Positions 21,217-30,900 of a stretch of 64,000 bases of DNA are shown piece by piece. The first letter of the stretch is position 1; every line of letters starts with the position of its first letter. A program made the translations under genes and the position numbers. Origin of the DNA: Prorocentrum cordatum (taxonomy: Eukaryota; Sar; Dinophyceae; Prorocentrales; Prorocentraceae). Where the stretch lies: assembly GCA_963575745.1 (NCBI GenBank), contig CAUYUJ010014200.1, positions 70,001 to 134,000 of the forward strand, written 5' to 3'. Below the pieces are notes generated by a model. That model saw nothing but the letters and a program-made list of their open reading frames with translations. It was not told the DNA's origin and did not search any database.

Positions 21217-21510
21217 CCGGGAAACGATGGCCCGATTTCCCACCACCATAGGTAGGAGAGGGAGAAGGAGCAAATGGAGGGAGGAGGAGGAACAGGAGGA
21301 GGAACAGGAGGAGGAGGAGGAGGAGGAGGAGGAGGAGGAGAAGGAGGAGGAGGAGGAGGAGGAGGAGGAGGAGGAGGAAGGAGGAGGTGGAAGAGGAGGA
21401 GGAGGAGGAGGAGGAGGAGGAGGTCGAGGAGGACCTCCCCATCCTCCCTGTTGCTCCCCGTCCCATACCTGTGGCAGTGGTCGTGTGGAAAGTCTGCCCA
21501 TGAAGAGGGA
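21217..21510. mobile_element. Foldback element enclosing a (GGA)n tract (family P)
   Basis: Left arm GATGGCCCGATTTCCCACCA, CCATAGGTAGGAG pairs with the right arm (CCCATACCTGTGGCAGTGG, TCGTGTGGAAAGTCTGCCCA) with mismatches. The interior is about 170 bp of GGA repeat with GAACAG interruptions. Confidence 0.65.
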
Positions 21511-21704
21511 AAAACAAAGCTGCGGTCTGCCACGGCCCCTTCACCGAAGGAGGCGCCCGGCGCCAGCGGGTCCCTGCCGCGCAGCCCGCGCGGCGCGGGG
21601 CCCGGGCACGGGCGGCACGCCGGCCAGCCGCGGCCCGAGCCGGCCGCCCCGCCCCCGCTGTGGCCCACGGCCTCCCTGTCCGAGGCCCTGCGGCGCCCTC
21701 GCTC

Positions 21705-21885
21705 CTCTCCTCCTCCCTCCTCCTCTCCCTCCTCCTCCCTCCCCCTCCGCCTCATCCTCCCTCCTCCTCTCCTCCTCCTCCTCTTCCTCCTCCTCCTCCT
21801 CCTCCACCTCGATCCTCCTCCTCTCCTCCTCCTCCCCTCCTCCTCCTCCTCCTCCTCCTCCTCCTCCTCCTCCTCCTCCTCCCCC
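21705..21885. repeat. (TCC)n tract
   Basis: Imperfect TCC repeat, opposite in strand to the GGA tract 300 bp upstream, so the two could pair as a large hairpin. Confidence 0.9.
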
Positions 21886-22034
21886 CCTGGGGGGCTTCTG
21901 GGAACGCACGGAGCTCCTCCTGGGTCCGGCCTTCCCTCCCCGTCGCTTCCCGGGCGGCCGCGAGGCCCCGAAGGGCGGCCGCCTCGGGGGGCGAGCAGCC
22001 TCCCCATTTCGGAGATGCCTGAAAAATTCACGTC

Positions 22035-22165
22035 GAAAGGTTTTTCGCGATATTCGACCTTTGGGGGCCCTTACTGGGCCTCGCGACCGTCAAGGAACGA
22101 CCCAGGATGAAAAGCCTGTCCCGGGGAAGGGGTCCAGACCTCTGGGGTCGACGTCATGACAAACT
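22035..22165. repeat. Dispersed repeat family C, copy
   Basis: AAGGTTTTTCGCGATATTCG, CCTTACTGGGCCTCGCGACC, CCAGGATGAAAAGCCTGTCC and GACCTCTGGGGTCGACGTCA. Confidence 0.65.
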
Positions 22166-22189
22166 CACGACGTTTGGGGTCTGGGTCCC

Positions 22190-22345
22190 TTGGTGACGTT
22201 GAGGTGTGCTTTCGAGCAGACGCGATGCGTCCTGGCGTACCTAGTTGTAGGCCCACCAAGCTCAATGTTCTGAGAGGAGCTTGTTTTTTTATTGCTCGGA
22301 CCCGTAACGCCCGTTACGGGGGGGGTCCCCCCCCCGTAACGGTAA
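22190..22345. repeat. Dispersed repeat family K, copy 2, with GTAACG palindrome
   Basis: GCGATGCGTCCTGG and GGCCCACCAAG blocks as at 10540. They are followed by GTAACGCCCGTTACGGGG and CCCCCGTAACGGTAACG, a palindromic stretch; comparable GCGTTACCGTTACCCCC appears at about 24340. Confidence 0.6.
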
Positions 22346-22717
22346 CGAGCGTACGGGGACGGGGGTGCGGACCCCCCCTCCGTCCAGGCAGGCATGCTGT
22401 GACGCTCACATGTGTGCTCAGGTTCGTGGTTCGAGGTTCGAACCTCGGCGCAAACTCAAAATGGGTCCACGGGGCCCGACTGGGGCTCAGACGCACCAGT
22501 TTCCCGAGCCGCGTCCAGCCGCGGCGACGACGAAGGCCCTCGAGGGCCGAGATGCCTCGATCCTCGAGGTTCGAGGTTCGCATCCTTCGGCGCGAACCTT
22601 TCAACGGACGGGTTCCAGCCTGGCCCCTCCACCTCCTTTGCCTTGCTTCTGCACTCCCTCCAGTGCTCGTGCCCCCCACCTCCTCTCACCTCCTGGGGGG
22701 AGGGGGGAGCGAGGCAG

Positions 22718-22865
22718 AGGGATGAGGAGGAGGAGGAGGAGGATGAGGAGGACGAGGAGGACGAGGAGGGTTGGAACAGGATCGGAGGAGGAGGTGATGG
22801 GGGATCGGAGGAGGGGCATGAGGAGGAGGAGGGGGCAGAAGAGGAGGAGGAGGATGGAGGATCGG
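22718..22865. repeat. (GGA)n tract with GAC/ATG interruptions
   Basis: Imperfect purine-rich repeat of about 150 bp. Confidence 0.9.
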
Positions 22866-22884
22866 AGTTCCGTTGAAACGCAGC

Positions 22885-23145
22885 GCCACAAAGTGGCCCC
22901 GCCTTTGGCGCAACCTGTGGCGCAACCATCGACGCAACCTATAGCACGCCCTGAGGGCGCAACCTAAGGCGCAACGTAAGGCGCGATTAGTGGGGCGCCC
23001 TGGGTGCGCAACCTATGGCGCAAGCTATGGCACGCCCTGGGGGCGCATCCTATGGCGCAGCTTACGGCTCAACCTATGGCGCAGGTAATTATACGCAAGC
23101 ACAACGTGTGGTGTAACGCATCGGGCAAGCCATGGCGCAACCAGC
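22885..23145. repeat. 12-bp minisatellite, GGCGCAACCTAT
   Basis: Repeated units such as GGCGCAACCTAT, GGCGCAAGCTAT and GGCACGCCCTGGG. Related in core to the GGTGCA arrays at 7125 and 23755. Confidence 0.8.
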
Positions 23146-23369
23146 CGGTGCACTCTCACAATATCATTATGACTACTACCACTGTCCTCCCTCCATTCTC
23201 CCTGTGCTGGTGCAAGGGGCTGGACTGGGCGAGACCTGCACGCGGATGTGGCCGCATGTCCCTCCAGCGCTCGGCCCTCCTACCTCGCGCGGCTGGTCAC
23301 GCCAGCCCCCCGCATGTGTATCCAGCAAGTCGGCCCCAAGCGCTGCTGAAGCTTTCGGCAACTGGCTGC

Positions 23370-23483
23370 GGACACGGCGGCGGCGACGGCGACGGCGACG
23401 GCGGCATCGGCGGCGACGACGACGGCGGTGACGGCGGCGGCGGTCACCTTCACCGCCGCCGCCGCCGCTTGCCGCCGTCGGCG

Positions 23484-23518
<35 letters not shown>

Positions 23519-23620
23519 GTCGTGGTCGCCGTCGCCGCCGCCCGTGTCGCCGCCGCCGCCGCTGCCGTCGCCCCCCCGGTCGCCGTCGCAACTGACGGCG
23601 ACGACGACGACGCACCCGCG
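23370..23620. repeat. (CGG/CGA)n and (GTC)n trinucleotide region
   Basis: CGGCGGCGACGG then GTCGTCGTCGTCG runs change register along the tract. Open frames here are compositional. Confidence 0.85.
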
Positions 23621-23754
23621 TGCACGCTCCAGCCGTCGACCCATGTCTCAAGGGCCTTGTGCCTGTGCAGGGAGCTCATACTTCCTGAATTCCCTAGGCT
23701 GCCGCCGCCCCGCGCGCCCCCACGGTGCGTGGTTTACTCTCCGCACCAAAAAAG

Positions 23755-24235
23755 CCGTACACAAGCTTTGTGGTGCACACATGCCATGTGGTATACACAG
23801 GCGCCACGGTTCACACTCTCATGATGTACACAGTCGCAACGGAGTGCACAGGCGCTGTGGGCTCAACAGGCCCGAGCGCTTTTTGAACCAGAAAAAACTA
23901 AGATCCACAAGCAGCTCACATAATGAAAGGGCCACGGTTGGGCCCCGAGCGATCTTCTGGACTTTCGCTCCGCCGGCACCTTACAGGTGTACACAAGCTT
24001 TGTGGTGTACGCAGGCGTTCTGGTGCAAACACGGGGCGTTGAAACAGCAGCTGTGGTGCACGCGGGCGCCGTGGTGTGCACGAACAGTGAGATGTACAAG
24101 GGCGCTGTGGTGCACCCGCCTGTCATGATGTGCTCAGTCGCCGTGGTGCACACACATCCATTTCTGCCGCAGTTGTGGTGTACAAAAGGCCCCGCGGTGC
24201 ACAGAGCCTGTGTAGTGTGCACAGGCACGGTCGGC
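23755..24235. repeat. GTGGTGCACACAGGCGC minisatellite, in two blocks
   Basis: Degenerate units of about 17-18 bp (TGTGGTGCACACATGCCA, TGTGGTATACACAGGCGCC) in 23755-23880 and 23985-24235, separated by a unique 100-bp stretch. Confidence 0.75.
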
Positions 24236-24399
24236 TTCGACGACGACGACAGCGGCGACGACGACGACGACGAAGCCTACCGTGCCGACAGTTGTGCTGG
24301 TAATAAGTACCAGGGCCCGTGCGAGGGCCCCGCCGCGCGTTACCGTTACCCCCAACTTGGGGCCCGACCCCCCCCCCCGGAACGGGCGCTACCCACACC

Positions 24400-24560
24400 A
24401 ATAAAAAAACAAGCTCGAGCCTCTTCTGTGGTCTCTACGCGATGCTCTCAGAAAACTTATGGCTGGGACTGTCCTGTTGCAACACATCGGGTCTGTGTTC
24501 TAAGAACACTGTTTGTGTTATTAGAACACTTTTGGATTCTAGGAAAATTTCGTGGTAGTG
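24400..24560. repeat. Dispersed repeat family K, copy 3
   Basis: GTGGTCTCTACGCGATGCTC, TCAGAAAACTTATGGCTGGG and GGATTCTAGGAAAATTTCGT, GGTAG match 10620-10750. Confidence 0.7.
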
Positions 24561-25189
24561 TTGACTGCGGGGGCGTGGGGGTGCAGTCAAGACGCTGAAT
24601 CAGGGCCACCTTAGGCTCAGGGGGCTCTCCGATCTTCGGGCCGTGCCCTGGATGTGTGTTGTGGAACCTGTTTGTGGCCCAGGCCCGCCCTGGCCAGAAT
24701 CGCCCTCTTTCGTTCCTTGCTACAGTGGAGACCATGTCAAGCAACACCCCGCCTGCCTCCAGGGCGCCCCGTGTTTCTTGGGCTCCGACGGCCTTGCGAT
24801 GGCGAGCGCGAGGCTCCCGCACCACAAACCCCTGATGCACGTCCTGGGGGCCTCAGGTTCGGGCTCCTCGTGGGAGGCCTCCTGTGGACTTAGCCTCCGC
24901 TGCATGCGCTCCCCGCGGCAGCACGACGACTGCACCGTGGCCGGGGCCGTGGCGCCCCTCGCAGATCTCGTGCCCCCCCCCCTTCGCGAGGGCCCAAGGG
25001 GTCCCCCCCTCGTCCGCGCACATGCCTCGAGGCGCGGCCCGCCGCCCCCTCTCCTGGCCACCCCGTCGGCGCCCCCGATCCCCGCCCCCTCGGCGGCAAG
25101 ACTGCGGGCCGGAGCCCCTCGAGTCGCGACGGGAGTCGCGACGGGAGGCTGCTCCCTGTTTGAGGCCTCGGGTGGCGGGGCCCTTGCCG
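24561..25189. other. Spacer, no supportable gene
   Basis: GC-rich. The open frames lack domains. Confidence 0.4.
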
Positions 25190-25325
25190 GGCTTCGGGGC
25201 CGTGCCAAAACTACTCTCGGTGCATCCTTGGCCGCTTTCGCTGGCCGCGCCTCGCTCGGAGAAGCTTCGACATGGCCTTCTGAGCCCCGTGCATCTGTGT
25301 CGCGCGTCCTTAAGATACGGGTTGA
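25190..25325. repeat. Dispersed repeat family M, copy 3
   Basis: GGTGCATCCTTGGCCGCTTT, CGCTGGCCGCGCCTCGCTCG, then TGCGCGTCCTTAAGATACGG, GTTGACTG, as in copy 1. Confidence 0.65.
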
Positions 25326-25447
25326 CTGCGCTTCTTTGGCCCCCTGATGTATCGCCCCCCCCACTGATCAACGCTCAAGCGCGGTGCCACTCTCCGAGGG
25401 CCCATGTGCGGCCAGGATGGCGCCGCTCCCCCACCCCCCTCATAGGT

Positions 25448-25604
25448 CAGGATGGAAGAAAACACGCAGGCACAATGAATCGTCGATCCCACGAAAATAT
25501 GGGAAAGTGTGGGGGAAGACGACGAAAATCCACAACATATGCGAAAACATAAAGAATTCTTGGGATGTGTGTCTATGCATTAATGTGTCCCTGGGCCCCT
25601 TTCA
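25448..25604 (+). mobile_element. Family B dispersed element, copy 4
   Basis: CAGGATGGAAGAAAACACGC, CACAATGAATCGTCGATCCC, then ATTAATGTGTCCCTGGGCCC, CTTTCA. More diverged than the copies in the first 7 kb. Confidence 0.75.
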
Positions 25605-25659
25605 TAGGAGCGGGCTAGCTGGTGAGCGCTCCCCCCCCCATGGGTGCGGTTCCCCTCCC

Positions 25660-25911
25660 CCCGGAGGAGGAAGAGGAGGAGGAGGAGGAGGAGGAGGAGG
25701 AGGAGGAGGATTAGGAGGAGGAGGAGGAGAAGGAGGGGGAGGAGGGGGAGGAGGGGGAGCAGGAGAAGGGGGAGGGGTGGAGGAGGAGGAGGAGGAGGGA
25801 GGAGGAGGAGGAGGAGAAAGAGAAAGAGGAGGAGGAGGAGGAGGAAGAGAAAGAGGAGGAGAAAGAGGAGGAGGAGGAGGAGGAGGAGGAGGAGGAGGAG
25901 GAGGAGGAGGA
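25660..25911. repeat. (GGA)n tract abutting a DinoSL copy
   Basis: About 250 bp of GGA/GGAGAAAGA purine repeat ending one base before the leader copy at 25913. The purine strand is on the same strand as the leader, unlike the pyrimidine tract before LINE2. Confidence 0.9.
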
Positions 25912-25912
25912 G

Positions 25913-25934
25913 TCCGTAGCCAATTTGGCTCAAG
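25913..25934 (+). other. Genomic spliced-leader (DinoSL) copy, one mismatch
   Basis: The 22 bases read TCCGTAGCCAATTTGG then CTCAAG. The conserved dinoflagellate spliced leader has ATTTT where this has AATTT; all other positions agree. A leader fused to a downstream element is the mark of a trans-spliced mRNA that was reverse transcribed and reinserted. Too short to be an SL RNA gene, and no donor GT plus snRNA-like tail follows. Confidence 0.9.
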
Positions 25935-26939
25935 GGGCCTTCTCCTTAACTTCCCAACCTCGGTTCAGGAGCGAAAAGGTCTGGCCGCCCACGGCCGCTC
26001 GCGCCCCTGGGTGCCATACTGCTGGCGTTCAGGACCTGAGGTATAAATGGGAAAGGGGAATGGCCGTGGGTCCCAGTGGGGCCCCGCGCAGCAAAAAACA
26101 GTCGGGCCCCCATGTGGCCGCTGCGGTTGTAAAAAGAACCTGGAGCACAGCAGGTTTTGCTATCATCGCGGTGCTCCTTACTGTCGTCCTGCTCCTCCAC
26201 CCCCGTTATCCAATGGAGGGGATTGGAGGGATCCGCCGCCCCCCTTGGCGCGCGGAAAGGGCGAAGGAAAGAATGGAGATCGTGGCGTGCCTGCATGGGG
26301 CCAGTCGGCTTCAGAGGGCGGGCGCCCAAAAAGACGGCGGGACCAAAGGCGCGGGGCGTGGCGACCGCCCCAGCCACACACCGCACGACTCCCTCCACCA
26401 CCTCTTCCAGTTGGGGAGCGGGGGGAACAGTTTTGACGAGGCTACTTCAGGATTCCTCATTCAGGCTTGGAACGCCCACCAGGCCCATCAGGAGTCCCAG
26501 GCCTCGGCCTCGGCCTCGACCATCCTCCAGAAGCTTGCGAAGCAGGTCGGGAAATATGAGGGGGAGGTCGAGACGATTCAGGACCAGATCATTGAAGCAG
26601 AACAAGTTATCACAGAACACTTGGAGTGGAGGCAGCAGTTGGGAAGGGATTTGCAGGCAGCTCAAGTCCAGCTCACTGAGGCCCGCACCGAGGTACATCT
26701 CAAGCTTCAAGAATCTATGGGTCCAGGGCCTTCTCCAGCAGCTCCAACTGGGGATGCGTATGCGGGGATCCTCAAGCAGGCAGTTGGAAATGTGGTGCAC
26801 GATCCGACTACTCTGGATCCCTTAATAATCGCCCCCCCCCCCTAAAAAACCGGACCCCCCCTTCCTTCGCGACGTAATTTTCCGGACCCCCTCCCGCAGA
26901 GGGCGCCTTAATATTCCGGACCCCCCCAGCAAAATTGCA

Positions 26940-26942
26940 GGC

Positions 26943-26979
<37 letters not shown>

Positions 26980-27046
26980 TACGAGAACTACGACTACGAC
27001 TACGACGACGACGACGACGACAACGACAACGACAACGACAACGACA

Positions 27047-27084
<38 letters not shown>
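26940..27084. repeat. (GAC)n tract
   Basis: Perfect to near-perfect GAC repeat with AACGAC interruptions inside the nested element; it forms poly-Arg, poly-Asp or poly-Val frames that are not genes. Confidence 0.95.
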
Positions 27085-27085
<1 letters not shown>

Positions 27086-27314
27086 GGCCACCATCCTGCA
27101 ACGTGTGTACTACGGGCCACCATCCTGGTGTGCCACCCTGCAGTGCGTCTACAACAGCCCCTCACTTCGCCTTGAAGGCGGGCTTCAAGGAGAACTGGGG
27201 GGCACTTAAGTGCGCAAGATGATGTTCGCGCTTGGGGTGCGACGAGGAAACCATCACCGATATAGTCGTCATCGCCATCAGAAGTACCATCATTGCCACC
27301 GCCGCATCATATCG

Positions 27315-27435
27315 TGATGATGGTGATAACGACGATGATGAGGATGATGACGATGATGTTGAACATGTTTTTGATGATGATGATGATGCTGATGATGATG
27401 ATGCTGATGATGTTGGTGATGATGAACATGATGAT

Positions 27436-27467
<32 letters not shown>

Positions 27468-27496
27468 TGATGCTGATGATGATGATGATGATGGTT
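27315..27496. repeat. (GAT)n tract
   Basis: GATGAT/GATGAC repeat inside the nested element. Confidence 0.95.
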
Positions 27497-27943
27497 AGTG
27501 CTCCGCGGGCTAGTACCCAAAAGGCGCCCTAATAAACCGGACCCCCCTGAACGTCGGCTTCAAGAAACGCCTTAATAAACCGGACCCCCCTGCTTCCCCA
27601 AAAGGCACCTTAATAAACCGGACCCGGGGGGCGTTTATTAAGGGATCCGGAGTACGCGGGGGCAAATCGCGCACCAGTTCTTTTCCCTCCTCGGCGCGCT
27701 CACCTCGCCGATCCCAGCAGACCCAGGAGGAACCCCAGGAGGAGGAGGTACTACGCCAGCAGCCGCCGCAGCACCCATGTCAGCAGCAGGGTGCATTGCA
27801 GTCGGTGGGGGGGTACGTGGAGGACTCCGATGAGGATTTGGAGATGGACGAGGAGTGCGGTCAGCAGATCCAGGCGCTTTTGGGGCCCCAGGGACAAGGT
27901 CTCGGCAAAGACTCCCTGGGCAAACTTCGCAAGATACGTTAGG

Positions 27944-30900
27944 CCTCGAGCGCGCGGAAGGGGGCTCCAGCAGCAGCAGCAGGCGCAGCAGCCTCGGGTG
28001 CAGCAGCCTCGGGAGCAGCAGCTGCAGCAGCCCCAACAGCAGCCCCGGCTCCAGAGGCAGGGCAGGGATCCAGCCATCGAGGAGCTGATCCAGCAGGCGC
28101 TGGGGGCTTCGCCGCCGCCTCCTCAGTCCCGCGGCCGCGGGGGTAGCACCCGGCCTCTGCAGCCTCTTCTCCTCGCCACCCTCAACCTGAACTCTTGGTA
28201 TACTGGGTCAGAGATGGTTTCAGAGGTGGCAGGGGGTATAGTGTGCATCCAGGAACACAAGCTACTAGAAGGCAGTAAGTCTGATGCGGTGGTCTCTACA
28301 CTCCTAGCCAAAGGTTGGAAGTATTATGGGCCCCCTGCTACCAAATTAGATGCAGGGTTTGCCTCAGGTGGGGCCTTCATACTGGCTAAGAGGCACCTCG
28401 ATATCTGGAGTATGCCGTCATCGCCGTCGATCCTGGTTCCTGCCGGGCTGGTCAGATGCTTTCTCAGGACTTCTGCACTCGGCACGATAGCTCTCTATTC
28501 TATGTACTTGCATGACGGCGTGAAATTCGGACTTAAGAACATCAGGATCTTGAAGGCTCTGGGGGGTGATATCCAGAGGCACAAGTTCCCGAGTATTGTA
28601 GGTGGGGGTTTCAACATGAAACCTGCCTTACTGACGGAGCACGTCCCAATCCACGACTTGGACTTGGTCATTCGAGCCCCTGTGGCCCATGCATACCGCT
28701 CCAAGGACACCAGGACTAAGATCGACTTCTTCCTGGTATCGGCCCTTCTCGACAGAGTGGCGCCGGCGATCTCGGTCGACGTCAACGTGGCCTCGCGCCC
28801 CCACTCGGCAGTCAACCTTACGTTGCAGAGAGCAGTCGGCGATGTATCTCTCACGGTACCTGTGCCGTACCAGGTTGCCCCGCGTGAGGCGGCAGTTGGG
28901 CCTCAACGTCAGCCCCCAGACTACCAAGATATTGCCGAGCCAATCGAGGCCTTCCTGGCATCTTGCACAGATGACTTGGGGGTCACCTGGACAGCGGAGG
29001 GGGAACGCAGGCTCCAGGGATCGCGCCTTCTGACAGAATCCTATAGGGTCTGGGCTGCCAGAGCATGCGGTGAAATTGCGGAGGCCACTCAGACTACCCC
29101 CGAAGGCCGTCAACCAGGGACCCCGATGGAATTCCAGTCCAAGCCCTTGTCGCAGCTACTGACCACCAAGCACTGCAGCAAGGCAGTTCCCCACAGAGCT
29201 ATGACCTGGGTTATCAATCGGTGTGGGGAGTTACGCAGCCTCATCACAAAGAGCGACGGCCGGTTGTCCGTCGAGGGTTTCAACGCAGCCCACCACCTGT
29301 CGATGTTACCACGTCGGGGGGCGGGGCCGTTTCGCAAGTTTCGGAAGGAGGTGCCGGATTTTTGGCACGCGACCCTAGGGAATATAGGATCTTTCCTCAA
29401 GACGTCGCCCAGAGAGGCCCCCCTCGACATCCTTGGTAAGCTCGAGGCCATCTGCGCCATCATCCACGACGGGGGCCTTCCCAAGGAATCCACCTTCAGA
29501 TGCGAATCCTGGCAGACTTGGTGCTCCGAGGCTCTCGAGGGATCTGGAAGTCAAGTTTTTGCCTATCTCAAATGTGGCAAGAAAGGAGAAGCCAGTGTCT
29601 CCCCAGTGGACCAGGGCTTTTCATCTTCACTTACGGTTGAGATGGAGCACGAGTGGAGGAAGTGGAATGGAGCATAAGAAGGCGAGGAGGAGCATGACGG
29701 AGAAGGCAGTTGGTTTGTCAATCAGGCTGCTACCCCAGCAACCCCCCCTCCCCACGGTGGGCATGATCCAAGCGGCTTCGAAGGCCTTCAAGAGGAGGAC
29801 GTGTACCCCTGATGGCTTCCACCCCCGCCACTTCGCCATCATCTCTGAATATGGCCAGTACCTTCTCTGCTGGCTGCTGCATCTCTCCCAATTGGTCAGC
29901 GTCTGGCCTCGTCAAGTTCGTGAACTCATTGTGCTTCTGGCCAGGAAGGTCAAGGGGCCAGGCAGGAGACCCATAGGCCACTACTCGGCCTTCGCCAGAA
30001 TGCAGGGCCAGCGCCTCTGCAAAGATGCGAGGGGGTGGGGGGATAATTCGGGGGCGGGTGCACAGTGCAGTATGAGCAAGGGAAGGAGTGCAGAAGATAC
30101 TGCATGGCGTGCCGCAGTCAGAGCTGAAGGGAGGGTAGCAGACAAGATGCACTTGCTGACTACGCTATGGGACATCAAACAGTTCGACGAGAACCTAGAT
30201 CACGACCTGCTCTATCGTGCTTCCCAGGCTTTGCAGTGCCCGCTCTATGCTATTCGTCTAGCGCTACACATGTACGCCATCCCGCGGAGGATCTTTCTGG
30301 ACGGAGCCGTGGGTCCACGGATTTATCCTTCCAAGGGAATTGTCGCCGGCTCCAAAACGGCCACGACCGAGGCCGAGATGTATGTAATGCCCATGCTAGA
30401 GGACGTCTCCGCCGCAACGGAAGAGCAAGCATTGGCATCCATACACATCGACGACATCACCTCCAGTTCGCGGGCCTTTGGGCTAGAGGAATGCGTTCAG
30501 TATCTCTGGAAGTTTAGGTTGAAGCTAAAGGGCGGCCTTACTGCCCTTCACCTCCCCCCTGCTGTGGATAAGCTTGCTATCGCAGCCAGCTCAGGCCCCC
30601 TGCTCAAGAGGGCCAAGGAATCATTGGGAACAGTTGCAGGGGCAGCAGTGCCGTCAGCTTCTCACCTAGGCATCGACTTCGCATCAGGAAAGCACAGGCG
30701 GCGCCCTGGGGCCAATTCGACAAGGAGAGCAAGATGGGCCAAAACGCACTCTCGATTTTGTCGTCTTCGGGGTATTAAAAGCAAGAAGCCGAAGGCTAGG
30801 GCTCGCTTCTTTGTTCCTGGAGTTCGGTCCGCTCTCTCGCGCGGTGGGAAGGTCCGCGGTTGCACGCCCGCTGAGATAGATAGGCTACGCTCTATGGCTA

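Larger units (their letters stand above)
26808..27655. mobile_element. TIR DNA element nested in LINE1 (family I relative)
   Basis: The outer 30 or so bases are inverted: CTACTCTGGATCCCTTAATA at the left matches, in reverse complement, TATTAAGGGATCCGGAGTAC at the right. Inside each end lie repeated subterminal words: CCGGACCCCCC follows TTAATAA or a variant at about 26850, 26880, 26912, 27530, 27574 and 27612. The interior is mostly (GAC)n and (GAT)n simple repeat. No transposase is present, so it is non-autonomous. The TIR begins like that of 51985-52174 (GTACTCC, GAT, TAATAA). No target duplication could be identified. Confidence 0.75.
26047..27942 (+). pseudogene. LINE1 ORF1: zinc-finger and coiled-coil protein, broken
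   Basis: The start is read in one frame from ATG 26047 and includes a Cys/His cluster (CGRCGCKKNLEHSRFC followed by YHRGAPYC). The next part, to about 26830, is in another frame and encodes an alpha-helical, Glu/Gln-rich coiled coil (KLAKQVGKYEGEVETIQDQI region). A TIR element is inserted at 26808-27655. After it a third piece (27656-27942) encodes an acidic, Gln-rich tail (YVEDSDEDLEMDEE) ending at TAG 27940-27942. ORF1 proteins of LINEs usually bind RNA and form the retroelement particle; that role is inferred from position and from the intact counterpart at 43652-44782. Confidence 0.7.

Noticed and set aside
22421-22460. GGTTCGAGGTTCGAACC as a tRNA T-arm
   Set aside because: No acceptor, D or anticodon arms could be placed around it.
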